From a virus, in the IMG/VR virus record IMGVR_UViG_3300041407_000036, positions 1-42,928 of that record: a stretch of 42,928 nucleotides of DNA. One strand, written 5' to 3'. The notes beneath the pieces were generated by a model. It did not search any database, was not told the origin of the DNA, and saw nothing but the letters and a program-made list of their open reading frames with translations. Numbering within the stretch: the first letter of the stretch is position 1; the number at the start of each line of letters is the position of its first letter. The position numbers and the translations under genes were made by a program. Below, one piece after another: positions 16,273 through 23,209 of this stretch.

Positions 16273-16430
16273 CAGGTCGCTTCCCTTAGTTTATGGACCA
16301 CGCAATGCTCCGCATGATGCTTGTCATTGCACGGTAGCTCATTACCTACCTTCCTATGGCAGAATGGGCAGTACCCTTCCTGACAGTCCAACTGCTGTAG
16401 AACAGCCTTAGCCAACTGCTTGGCGGTCAT
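16272..16430 (-). CDS. Small zinc-binding protein between helicase and ligase
   Basis: This 52-residue gene is easily missed. It starts with an ATG at 16430 overlapping the helicase stop (ATGA) and ends with a TGA overlapping the ligase ATG. The sequence has C-x4-C-x2-C-H (CQEGYCPFCH), then C and H residues (CNDKHHAEHC), a probable zinc-ribbon. Perfect overlap with both neighbours strongly supports it as real. It may be an adaptor in the replication complex, which is an inference. Confidence 0.8.
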   Translation of the reverse strand: MTAKQLAKAVLQQLDCQEGYCPFCHRKVGNELPCNDKHHAEHCVVHKLREAT

Positions 16431-17650
16431 GCGCCAGTGCTCCACTCGTTCTTGCCTGGGTCGAACCAGACTTGGAATTGTTGAAAGCCGTTCTGCCCAC
16501 TCTTCGCGAGTTTGTTCTTCGGTGTGCTAAGCCCCCGGTACGCCCTCGCATCTGGGTTGGTAAGAGCGCCCATGATCAAGGCCAAGTCCCAAGTAGTCTG
16601 GATACCAGTCTTCGAGTTCTGCAACGCAGAGATCGGAGGGTACAACATGTTGAACCCCTCGGCGCTTACTTGGACCGTGCCGATGTGTGCGAAGTTGTGG
16701 ATTGCAGCTAACTGCCTGAACTCGTCCCATACTTCCTCCAGTTGCCCGATGTCATTAGCGCCACCGGACTTGTTAGATGTACTCTTGATACGCCCGGTCA
16801 TGTCAGACACGACTAGGTGTGGGTTGTGCTCTTCGATGATCCGGCTAACCTCAGCCATGTTCTTACCGTGCACGTTCACACAGCGAACCATGTCGCCGCC
16901 GCCCATCTGCTTAGCGAACTCCTTCTCCAGCTTCCCGGAGCGAGCCCACTCTAGCAGTACGTCACGCTCTTGCTGGACAGCCGTACCGTACAGTCGGTTC
17001 CGAACGCGAGCAGCCGTTCCCTCGTTGATCAACATCAATACAGGACGGCCCCGGTAGATAGAGGCCACCGCTTCGTTCTTTGATGATGCGAAGCGTGCCG
17101 CCTGCCGTTGCATGTGGCACACGATCCAACACAACAGGGAGGTCTTCCCTTGGTCGGTAGGTGCTGCCAAGCCGATGTTGTCGCCCGGTTGGAGCCCCTT
17201 TAGAACAGACTGGAGGATGTTGAAACAGTCCCATTGCAAACCACCTTCGTCGCTGTCGCCCATGAGGCTGTCGAGGATTGATCCCGACTCCCACTTAGGC
17301 TTGCTGCCATCCGTGATTGCCGAGCGTGCTTTGATTGCCATCATCAGCAGCTCGTACGAGAGTTCGAGGTCGTCGCCTTCGTCGTACTTAGTGAGCAGCG
17401 CCCCTGCACGGCCAGACAGATCCAGCTCGTGCAGGGTGCTAACGATACCCTTGATGATGTCGTCGGCCACCGGCTTACGGAGTTGCTCCGCAAGGTGCAA
17501 GGTGATGGCCAGCTGGTCTGGGTCTGCCTTCTTGCTGCGCAGCTTGATGAACGAGATGAACGGGTCCACCTCAATGTGCGTGGCCTCAGGGAAGGCCCCG
17601 AAGAAGGCGTCGTACCAAGCCAGCATGACTGCTGTGTTAGGGTTAATCAT
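16427..17650 (-). CDS. Replicative DNA helicase (DnaB/T7 gp4 C-terminal type)
   Basis: The product has 407 residues. The RecA-like core begins at about residue 140, with Walker A APTDQGKTS at 163-171 and later ADMTGRIKS-like and QLAAIHNFAHIGTVQVS blocks that fit the Walker B and H3 regions. The N-terminal 120 residues are helical and may bind the primase or form the ring. In T7 the primase and helicase are one protein. Here they are separate genes, as in phiKMV. The ATG has only a poorly spaced AGGGA before it, possibly because an HNH gene has replaced the original junction. Confidence 0.93.
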   Translation of the reverse strand: MINPNTAVMLAWYDAFFGAFPEATHIEVDPFISFIKLRSKKADPDQLAITLHLAEQLRKPVADDIIKGIVSTLHELDLSGRAGALLTKYDEGDDLELSYELLMMAIKARSAITDGSKPKWESGSILDSLMGDSDEGGLQWDCFNILQSVLKGLQPGDNIGLAAPTDQGKTSLLCWIVCHMQRQAARFASSKNEAVASIYRGRPVLMLINEGTAARVRNRLYGTAVQQERDVLLEWARSGKLEKEFAKQMGGGDMVRCVNVHGKNMAEVSRIIEEHNPHLVVSDMTGRIKSTSNKSGGANDIGQLEEVWDEFRQLAAIHNFAHIGTVQVSAEGFNMLYPPISALQNSKTGIQTTWDLALIMGALTNPDARAYRGLSTPKNKLAKSGQNGFQQFQVWFDPGKNEWSTGA

Positions 17651-17687
17651 TCCCTGCGGGACTAGGGGTTTTAGGTTACGCAGTCGC

Positions 17688-18146
17688 TTACGATCCGCAA
17701 GCGCCGCTAAGATGTTCAGTTCGATGAGGCACCTCTGGTGCTAGCTCCGGCTTCCATAAGTCACCACGCATGATTGCACTAAATGTGGGTTGATTGATAC
17801 CGTACTGCTCCCGCAGTTGGCGACCATTTCCATACTTGTTGCCCGGTCCTTTGGGCTGGTAGGCGGCTCGCATGGCCTCTACATCCGTCCAACTAAGCTT
17901 CCTGCCGTTACGGCCCTTGCGTATCTTATCTTCTACGTTTGCAGCGTGGGTACTCAGAGTCAAGTGCCCCGCATTGCAGCATGCTGGGTTGTCGCATGAG
18001 TGCAGTACAACACCACCCATAGTGAGTACATCTAACCCATTAGCATCTGCGTACGCCTTGCGGTGGGCGTAAACTGTCCTGCCTTCGTACCTAAGCTGGC
18101 CGTACCCTGCTGTGGTCTTACCGCCCGCCCACTCAATGCAGCTCAT
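17688..18146 (-). CDS. HNH homing endonuclease between primase and helicase
   Basis: The 152-residue product has an N-terminal beta region (WAGGKTTAGYGQLRYEG), an HNH core (YAHRKAYADANGLDV, then VVLHSCDNPACCNAGHLTLS) and a C-terminal helix-turn-helix (SWTDVEAMRAAY, then REQYGINQPTFSAIMRGD). It is a relative of the HNH gene at 13665-14057: most core residues around LHSCDN and HLTL are shared. It overlaps the end of the primase gene by 14 bases and lies exactly between primase and helicase. It is probably a selfish homing gene. Confidence 0.9.
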   Translation of the reverse strand: MSCIEWAGGKTTAGYGQLRYEGRTVYAHRKAYADANGLDVLTMGGVVLHSCDNPACCNAGHLTLSTHAANVEDKIRKGRNGRKLSWTDVEAMRAAYQPKGPGNKYGNGRQLREQYGINQPTFSAIMRGDLWKPELAPEVPHRTEHLSGACGS

Positions 18147-18915
18147 CCATGTATTCCCGAAGTTGTTCTATAGTGAGGTCTTTAGGATCAAACCCATCAG
18201 GAGCACATCTTGCCACTGCCTTAACCCCCAACCCGCGCATCTTCTTAGCCTCTCGATCTGCACCTACGTAGCCGGGTGCATCTCCGTCGAAGAACATCAC
18301 GACGCTTGCGTAAGCCAGAAGTTTAAGTGCGAGTACAGGCCTAACGACTGTGCCTAGTGCGCAGAATACTGATACGTCTGTTTCCCTTAGTGCCCATTTA
18401 AGCTTGTAGTATGAGAAAGGATCTTCCACTACCACTGCCACTATACCCGGCTTCAGGGATTCAAGATAAAGCGTGCCGTCGAATGTTAACCACTTCTGAG
18501 GGCTATGCCCTGTTGTGTCACGCCCAAGCCATCCTTGGCCTGTGTCGATCAGCATGCGCTTCCTCTGCTCACTGAAGTGAATCGGGGGCAGATACATCTG
18601 ATCCATGTTCTTACTGGCAAGCATCCGCAGTACAGCGTCCCGGCAGAACTCGTCGAGGTCTAGGATTGGTAGGCTGTCGCGGGGTAAGTCGAGGTGTGTG
18701 CTTGATGCAGGGGCAGTGCCCCCTGTGATCTTGACGTGATCCTTCGCGACCACGCCACCTTGCTTGCAGGACTGGCAGTACGCCCACCACTTGCCGGACT
18801 CGTTCCCGATAACAAGGTTGGGTCTGCCTTCCCTGCGGTGGTACACCCGAGTGCGCGAGCCTACTGATAGGCGCTTCGCTAGGTGCAGCCACTCTGAATC
18901 TGGAAGGCGAGCCAT
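18133..18915 (-). CDS. DNA primase (TOPRIM type)
   Basis: The product has 260 residues. The TOPRIM fold is visible as VAVVVEDPFSYYKL (Glu164) and VVMFFDGDAPGYVGAD (Asp210, Asp212), with a following helix REAKKMRGLG. The N-terminus has a C-x2-C pair (CQSC, residues 47-50) and a His-Arg-rich segment (VYHRREGR), so its zinc site is less complete than the four-Cys site of T7 gp4. It synthesises RNA primers for lagging strands. The helicase partner is encoded separately just downstream. A phage promoter motif lies inside the gene at residues 154-160 (LKPG). Confidence 0.92.
   Translation of the reverse strand: MARLPDSEWLHLAKRLSVGSRTRVYHRREGRPNLVIGNESGKWWAYCQSCKQGGVVAKDHVKITGGTAPASSTHLDLPRDSLPILDLDEFCRDAVLRMLASKNMDQMYLPPIHFSEQRKRMLIDTGQGWLGRDTTGHSPQKWLTFDGTLYLESLKPGIVAVVVEDPFSYYKLKWALRETDVSVFCALGTVVRPVLALKLLAYASVVMFFDGDAPGYVGADREAKKMRGLGVKAVARCAPDGFDPKDLTIEQLREYMDELH
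18437..18455 (-). promoter_or_regulatory. Phage RNA polymerase promoter inside the primase gene
   Basis: The minus strand reads TGAAGCCGGGTATAGTGGC. It has the full GAAGCCGG block and TATAGTGG, with one change from TATAATGG. It would serve the HNH, helicase, ligase and later genes. The weaker match suggests lower strength than the late promoters. Coincidence with the coding sequence Leu-Lys-Pro-Gly is possible. Confidence 0.55.
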
Positions 18916-18925
18916 AGCACGATCC

Positions 18926-19315
18926 TTACGCCAGCACGTTCAAGCTGTACGCATACTGAGCGAGGCCGCCAAGGGTAACGCCGACGACGCACAGCACAAC
19001 GGCCAACGACTTCCAGTTCTCGACGGAGGACTTCGCGTCACGGAGCAGACGCTCTGCGGAGTTTGCACGGATGCAATACTTGTCACGTGCGGCCTGTAGC
19101 TTGGCTACCTGCGAGGTCAACTGCAATAGAGTGTACCGCTGGGTTTGCAGTTGCTTGGTCTGGTCAGCCAGCAGGCGGGAACCATCAGTACCCTTGCCGT
19201 ATGCTTGACCCAAGCGCTCAGCCTTGAGTTCATTCTTCAGCTTACCGACTTCGAGGATCTTGGCGTTGAACTTGTGCTTCAGGGATGCCAGTGCTGCGTT
19301 TGCGGAGGACTTCAT
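18926..19315 (-). CDS. Coiled-coil protein with C-terminal membrane anchor
   Basis: The product has 129 residues. Residues 1-95 are helical and charged, with heptad-like spacing (FNAKILEVGKLKNELKAERL, then QLTSQVAKLQAARDKY). Residues 103-125 are hydrophobic (SLAVVLCVVGVTLGGLAQYAY), consistent with one tail-anchored membrane segment. Its position directly before primase suggests a protein that tethers something to the inner membrane, but nothing identifies the partner. I do not recognise a family. Confidence 0.75.
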   Translation of the reverse strand: MKSSANAALASLKHKFNAKILEVGKLKNELKAERLGQAYGKGTDGSRLLADQTKQLQTQRYTLLQLTSQVAKLQAARDKYCIRANSAERLLRDAKSSVENWKSLAVVLCVVGVTLGGLAQYAYSLNVLA

Positions 19316-19339
19316 TGTGTACCCTTACTTGGTTATGCT

Positions 19340-19424
19340 CGATAGTGAGCAGCACTACACACTGGACAGTCTTAGAGTCCGCTAGCCCGTAGGCTCCAGC
19401 CAGTGTGTAGTACTAACGCTATCG
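19340..19424 (-). promoter_or_regulatory. Long intergenic hairpin, possible RNase III processing site
   Basis: Arms 19351-19365 and 19400-19414 pair over 15 bases; the one difference is a G-U pair on the minus-strand RNA. After a small internal loop the stem extends by 8 more pairs (19340-19347 with 19417-19424). The loop has 34 bases. It fills the gap between two early genes and has no T-tract, so it resembles the RNase III sites that cut T7 early mRNA rather than a terminator. Confidence 0.65.
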
Positions 19425-19425
19425 C

Positions 19426-19791
19426 TTATTCAGCGGTAGGTGCTTCAGGTTGAGTGCCGACATCGTTGCCGTGCTCGTCCTTGACAACGCGGTCGATGTT
19501 GTACTGCATCAGCACCACGAAGGTGTTGTCGAAGGCTTCGCCGGTCGGGGTGTACTCGACCTTGTACTTCTTCACGCCTTCTGGTTCTTCCTTCACAGCC
19601 TTGACGACACCCAACACAGCGCGGCGGGTGTCCGCACGGCCAATCTTGAACTCGATGGTAGTGCCGACGGTGACGCCTTCCAGCAGGTCATACTGTTCCA
19701 GCTGCTGCTCAACCTGCTTCAGCTTCTCGGTGTCGTTCACGATGCGGGTTTGCAGGGTTTTGATTTGGGCTTCGAGTTGTACTTTAGACAT
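19426..19791 (-). CDS. Hypothetical protein with N-terminal coiled coil
   Basis: I choose the ATG at 19791 (GGAGA site), giving 121 residues. Residues 1-40 form a heptad-patterned helix (QIKTLQTRIVNDTEKLKQVE). Residues 45-105 look like a small beta domain (GTTIEFKIGRADTRRAVLG, then KKYKVEYTPTGEAFDN). The C-terminus is acidic. No family is recognised. The long intergenic hairpin follows directly. Confidence 0.8.
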   Translation of the reverse strand: MSKVQLEAQIKTLQTRIVNDTEKLKQVEQQLEQYDLLEGVTVGTTIEFKIGRADTRRAVLGVVKAVKEEPEGVKKYKVEYTPTGEAFDNTFVVLMQYNIDRVVKDEHGNDVGTQPEAPTAE

Positions 19792-19948
19792 GGTGATTCT
19801 CCGGTGCATTAGTTGGCGTGGGATTAGGCGCCTAGGTGATCCCGGTATGTGGTTGTACGGTGTAAGCATATCCTGAGTGGAGTGGCCCGAGGGCTTACCT
19901 TAGCTCAATGGCGCAATTCCAATTCAAAGTTGAGGTGCGAGTACAGCG

Positions 19949-20236
19949 CTACTGCTTAGCTGGTGGCTCCGCCCCTTCGGTGGTGTAGTACTTAATGCGG
20001 GCTACGGTGTGCAGCGGGTACATATAGGTGGTGCCATCAGGCAGAACCACATCTACTATGCCCTCGCTTACTGCGATGTGTTTGATACCGTAGAAGTCCG
20101 GGCCGGTAAACTCGGCTCGGTTGTGGTCTGCCCCTACATCGTAAGCGGGTACACCCGCCTTCGGGAAGGCAGCTGCCGCTGCCGCTGTGCGGAATGGCTC
20201 GGCAAGGTGGATCTTGCAGTGCTTAATAGTACTCAC
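19949..20236 (-). CDS. Hypothetical protein
   Basis: The 95-residue product has an Ala-rich helix (FRTAAAAAAFPKAGVPAY) followed by a beta-rich half (GIVDVVLPDGTTYMYPLHTV). The ATG overlaps the lipoprotein stop by 4 bases, so the two are probably coupled. A further 157 bases (19792-19948) downstream hold no gene. They contain the repeated word TGCGAGTACAG (19935-19945). Confidence 0.75.
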   Translation of the reverse strand: MSTIKHCKIHLAEPFRTAAAAAAFPKAGVPAYDVGADHNRAEFTGPDFYGIKHIAVSEGIVDVVLPDGTTYMYPLHTVARIKYYTTEGAEPPAKQ

Positions 20237-20379
20237 TTCGGCACCGCCTTGTGCGCATCAATCGACACAGTGCTACCACTCAGGGTGGCTTCAGTGTTGC
20301 TGGCTACGTCGATGTAGATAGGGCTGTACACACAGCCTGCCGAGACAGCCAAGGCTACCGCGAGGATCAAGTATTTCAT
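20233..20379 (-). CDS. Small early lipoprotein
   Basis: The 48-residue product begins MKYLILAVALAVSAGC, a bacterial lipoprotein signal peptide with the lipobox VSAGC, giving a mature lipidated Cys16 and only 33 residues after it. The residues after Cys (VYS) do not include Asp, so outer-membrane sorting is expected. Small phage lipoproteins made early, such as T5 Llp, block the receptor and exclude other phages. That role is an inference here. The ATG (GGAG site) overlaps the stop of a 31-residue peptide gene. Confidence 0.8.
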   Translation of the reverse strand: MKYLILAVALAVSAGCVYSPIYIDVASNTEATLSGSTVSIDAHKAVPK

Positions 20380-20471
20380 GCTGTGTGCTCCGTGCAGACA
20401 GTGCGTGGTTTGGTGCTGCGGAAGGCCCGGTACATACCAGAGGCCGCCCAGATCAGTGCGAGGATTGGCAA
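20376..20471 (-). CDS. Small membrane peptide coupled to the lipoprotein
   Basis: A TTG at 20471, six bases after an AAGGA site, opens a 31-residue frame that reads (M)PILALIWAASGMYRAFRS and ends with a TGA overlapping the lipoprotein ATG. It has one hydrophobic segment (residues 2-12) then a basic region. Ribosome site, exact fit to both neighbours and a membrane-like start support it. The non-ATG start and small size keep confidence moderate. Confidence 0.5.
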   Translation of the reverse strand: MPILALIWAASGMYRAFRSTKPRTVCTEHTA

Positions 20472-20473
20472 GG

Positions 20474-20974
20474 TTATTCCTTACCGGTGTAAGCGGCTTC
20501 GTGCTCTGCTTGGCATGCAAGGCTGTGTGGCTCCAGACCGGAGGCGGTCGAGGTACAGTCAGCCCCTTGGCATGCGTCGATGGCCTTACGCTCAGCGGAG
20601 TTCGGAACCGATGCGAGTACAGCGCTGTCGTCAGAGCCAATGCGCAGCTGTTGAGTGCCGCCTTCTGCTACAGCTTCTTCGGCGTGGGCCTTCGGTTGCA
20701 TGATGATCTCATTCGTCACCTGCACAGGGCTGACGCTGCCGCCAACCTGAGAGCGCAGCATGAAGTCCAGTAGGGAGGTGCGGACATGCCCACGGAATGC
20801 GTTCTTCACGACAGCCAGCATGAACTGGTCGTCGTCATCCGGGTACAGCTCTTGCACACGCTTCAGGAACGGCGTTGCGTCTTCAGCCAGAGCTTCCTTG
20901 CGGGCTTCTTGCAGGAAGCGCTCAGGTACTACGGCACGGGTGTCGATGGTGAGGGTTACTTGAAAGGTTTGCAT
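20474..20974 (-). CDS. Hypothetical protein
   Basis: The 166-residue product has an N-terminal region with beta and helix character (MQTFQVTLTIDTRAVVPERF), acidic helices (QELYPDDDDQFMLAVV), and a Ser/Ala/Glu-rich C-terminus with three Cys. The start has an AAGGA site. No known domain is recognised. A TGCGAGTACAG word lies inside it. Confidence 0.75.
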   Translation of the reverse strand: MQTFQVTLTIDTRAVVPERFLQEARKEALAEDATPFLKRVQELYPDDDDQFMLAVVKNAFRGHVRTSLLDFMLRSQVGGSVSPVQVTNEIIMQPKAHAEEAVAEGGTQQLRIGSDDSAVLASVPNSAERKAIDACQGADCTSTASGLEPHSLACQAEHEAAYTGKE

Positions 20975-20983
20975 GGTCTGTCC

Positions 20984-21220
20984 TTACGAGATGATTTGAA
21001 TGACGCGGTACGCTTCTTTTGGGTAGTTGCGACGGCAATCTGCCAAGGCTTCGAGGGCCTGCTCGCGATTCGAGTACCCGGTGTTACCGAAGGCGTCCGG
21101 GGCTGATCTGGTGTACCCAGTGCCAAGGTCGCGCCACTCGGCGCCCTTACCACTTACGTTGGCATTGCTGCCGTCCGGGCCTTGCACGTGTCGTTGAATC
21201 AGAAAGTTGTGACGCGCCAT
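20984..21220 (-). CDS. Hypothetical protein
   Basis: This 78-residue protein is Gly, Asn and Arg rich with a mixed fold (RHNFLIQRHVQGPDGSNANV, then SNREQALEALADCRRNYPKE). The start has a GGAG site. It lies between the 2OG oxygenase and a hypothetical gene. Nothing suggests an enzyme. Confidence 0.75.
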   Translation of the reverse strand: MARHNFLIQRHVQGPDGSNANVSGKGAEWRDLGTGYTRSAPDAFGNTGYSNREQALEALADCRRNYPKEAYRVIQIIS

Positions 21221-21235
21221 CTTATTGCTCCATTA

Positions 21236-21940
21236 TTAAAGGGAAGACCAGTGAACCAGTAGTGTGCGGGTGCCTTCGGTAACAGGCAGCCCACGGTGTA
21301 GCCGGGTACGGCCGAGGAAGAACATGGCATGCCCTACAGGCAGAGGCGGCACAGTGATCCGTGCGCCTTCCAGCAGGCCAGCAGCTACCTCTGTACCACC
21401 GCCCTCGAACTCCGTGCCTAGGTTCACAACCAACGTGACATCGCTGTCTTGGTCGTGGTGCAGGGCAGTGCCAGCGATTCCGCCAGAGGTGTACTGTGCA
21501 GCCTGAATCGTGTCGCATTGCACAGGCTCAAGGTTCCACAGCAGCTTGGCCAGCGGGATACACGTCTGCTCCCAGAGCACATGCAATGCGTCATGCAGGG
21601 GCTTGGAGCGCATCCTGAGCACGATCTCTGGGATGCGTGCCTCTGGTGGCTCTGCCTCGTTAACGTCGTACCCAGCGCCTGACAGCTCTTGTACGAGGCG
21701 GTCGCAGTACCAAGGCGCCAAGTACGGGAAGCTGAACACGCCGCCACCGTAGTCGGTCACGAGTTCCCGGACCCAGCGGATATTCGGGCCTTCCACGAGG
21801 TCAGCACTGCCCAGAAGCTCCGCTAGTGCCGCAGCAGCAGAGATAGCAGGGTACGCGGCTCGTAGTGAAGGGTGCAGCTTGTCGATGCTTGGGATGGCCG
21901 TGTCGGCGTGCTCAAGCATGATGCTGGTCAGCTCGGTCAT
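21236..21940 (-). CDS. 2-oxoglutarate/Fe(II)-dependent oxygenase
   Basis: The ATG at 21940 overlaps the previous stop (ATGA), giving 234 residues. The C-terminal half is a prolyl-4-hydroxylase-like double-stranded beta-helix: first iron ligands in LHHDQDSDVTL (His161, Asp163), then LGTEFEGGGTEV, then the distal iron ligand His215 (RTRLHRG) and the 2-oxoglutarate-binding Arg225 (TEGTRTLLVHW). An N-terminal stretch FPYLAPWYCDRLVQEL fits the start of this fold. The substrate is unknown. It might be a host protein, a nucleic acid or a small molecule. Its position among early genes suggests host modification rather than virion assembly. Confidence 0.85.
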   Translation of the reverse strand: MTELTSIMLEHADTAIPSIDKLHPSLRAAYPAISAAAALAELLGSADLVEGPNIRWVRELVTDYGGGVFSFPYLAPWYCDRLVQELSGAGYDVNEAEPPEARIPEIVLRMRSKPLHDALHVLWEQTCIPLAKLLWNLEPVQCDTIQAAQYTSGGIAGTALHHDQDSDVTLVVNLGTEFEGGGTEVAAGLLEGARITVPPLPVGHAMFFLGRTRLHRGLPVTEGTRTLLVHWSSL

Positions 21941-22137
21941 CGGATGCCCCGCACGCCTTGGAAGATCGGCACATGTGGCGGATCGTACAGCGCCCAGTAC
22001 TGGATCTTCTGAGCACACTCAAGGCAGTACCACTTGGACATCGCCTCGTTGTAGTGGTGGGCGCTCTCGGGTTTCTGACAGGCAGTGACGTTACAGTTCT
22101 GCCCTTCCAAGCCCTTGCCCGGTGTTAGCTCTGTCAT
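21937..22137 (-). CDS. Small zinc-finger-like protein
   Basis: This 66-residue protein has C-x4-C (CNVTAC), HH (AHHYNEA), and C-x2-C (WYCLEC), a treble-clef-like arrangement that probably binds one zinc. It overlaps both neighbours by 4 bases, so it is coupled to the oxygenase that follows. No enzymatic residues are apparent. A protein-protein or nucleic-acid adaptor is plausible. Confidence 0.75.
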   Translation of the reverse strand: MTELTPGKGLEGQNCNVTACQKPESAHHYNEAMSKWYCLECAQKIQYWALYDPPHVPIFQGVRGIR

Positions 22138-22469
22138 ACATCGCGTTCCTTAGCCCAGCGCCAGCAGTCCCGCACCAGCTTACGCCGATTCACGCCGTAC
22201 TCACCGCGCCACATACCCTTACTAGCGTGCGCCGCACCGAAGTCAGAGCCTTTACCTGAGTTACCAGTAGGCCCCATTACAGGGTACACATACGAGGTGG
22301 TTTGTGTGCATGCCCGTCTAGCGTCGTGGAAAGCGTCGTAAATCGCTTGGTGAGAGCAGTGGTCTTCTGGCGCTAGTAGCTCAACTAGCGCACAGACCCC
22401 CTCGTCTGGGTTATCGTGCCGCAACTCAACATCTGTTAGGATGCGACCGAGTATCTCATGCAGTTTCAT
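22134..22469 (-). CDS. Hypothetical protein
   Basis: The product has 111 residues with an AAGGAG site. The first half is helical and acidic (MKLHEILGRILTDVELRHDN). The second has His, Gly, Trp and Arg clusters (GNSGKGSDFGAAHASKGMWR, then RDCWRWAKERDV). No family is recognised. Confidence 0.75.
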   Translation of the reverse strand: MKLHEILGRILTDVELRHDNPDEGVCALVELLAPEDHCSHQAIYDAFHDARRACTQTTSYVYPVMGPTGNSGKGSDFGAAHASKGMWRGEYGVNRRKLVRDCWRWAKERDV

Positions 22470-22478
22470 ACCTACTCC

Positions 22479-22667
22479 TTAGAACTGGACCCACGACACC
22501 GGTCCCGGTAGTTCGTGCTCAGGTTTCCGACGCTTTGGAAGAGTGCGAGTATAGGCCCGCGCCCTTTCCTCCTGAGCAGTGATGGCAGCGCGTTGCTGCC
22601 GGGTTGTGCTGTGCATGTCGAACTCAGTTGCTACTGCCGCTCGACCGCCGTTGTGTGTCAAGATCAT
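22479..22667 (-). CDS. Hypothetical basic protein, start uncertain
   Basis: The frame stays open to 22730. I choose the ATG at 22667, giving 62 residues (MILTHNGGRAAVATEFDMHS...), which overlaps the upstream gene by 44 bases. The ribosome site is weak. A later ATG (22616) is possible. The C-terminal half is basic (RARAYTRTLPKRRKPEHELP). No domain is recognised. Confidence 0.55.
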   Translation of the reverse strand: MILTHNGGRAAVATEFDMHSTTRQQRAAITAQEERARAYTRTLPKRRKPEHELPGPVSWVQF

Positions 22668-23196
22668 TGTGAGCCTGAATGTACCGCAGCACAGCGTCCT
22701 TGACGTTGATACTGCCTGTGCTGATGTCATGCGCTACTGCTAAGCAGAACGCGGTCTGGTTCTCCGGGAACGCCCCGGTGAAGTGGTGCAGCCAACTCTG
22801 GCCACTGGTGTCTGCTTGGTACAGCACGTTACACCACCACCGCAGTTCCTCGGGGATGTGCGGTAGTAGCTCAGCCCACAGCAGTACATGCAGCTTCTGC
22901 TCGTCCTCGTTCGACATGTCAAGGCCGTGGGCAAGGTGACCTAGGTCATGCCACACACGGAACTCGAAGTTGCCCTGCGGGCCGTAGATACTGGACCACG
23001 AGTCGGCGGTACTGATAGGCAGCACGCCAGCCCAGACCGCCTTCTTCAAGTCAGCCAGTGAGCTACACGCCTCGGCATGGGTCCGCACAGCTACCACACC
23101 GACAGCGTTACGAAAGCGGCTCACCTTGGCTGCTGCTTTAAAGGCAGTCACCAATGCAGCAGCGAACTGCGGGAGATTATCGGTTGTAATTTGCAT
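22624..23196 (-). CDS. Hypothetical protein with an HDLGH metal-like motif
   Basis: The ATG at 23196 (GAGGTG site) gives 190 residues. A helical N-terminus is followed by FEFRVWHDLGHLAHGLD, where closely spaced His and Asp residues (H-D-x-x-H-x-x-H) could bind metal, although the order does not match an HD-domain hydrolase closely. The middle is Trp and Leu rich (ELRWWCNVLYQADTSGQSWL). Family and function are not known. Confidence 0.75.
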   Translation of the reverse strand: MQITTDNLPQFAAALVTAFKAAAKVSRFRNAVGVVAVRTHAEACSSLADLKKAVWAGVLPISTADSWSSIYGPQGNFEFRVWHDLGHLAHGLDMSNEDEQKLHVLLWAELLPHIPEELRWWCNVLYQADTSGQSWLHHFTGAFPENQTAFCLAVAHDISTGSINVKDAVLRYIQAHNDLDTQRRSSGSSN

Positions 23197-23209
23197 ACGC
23201 ACCTCGGGA

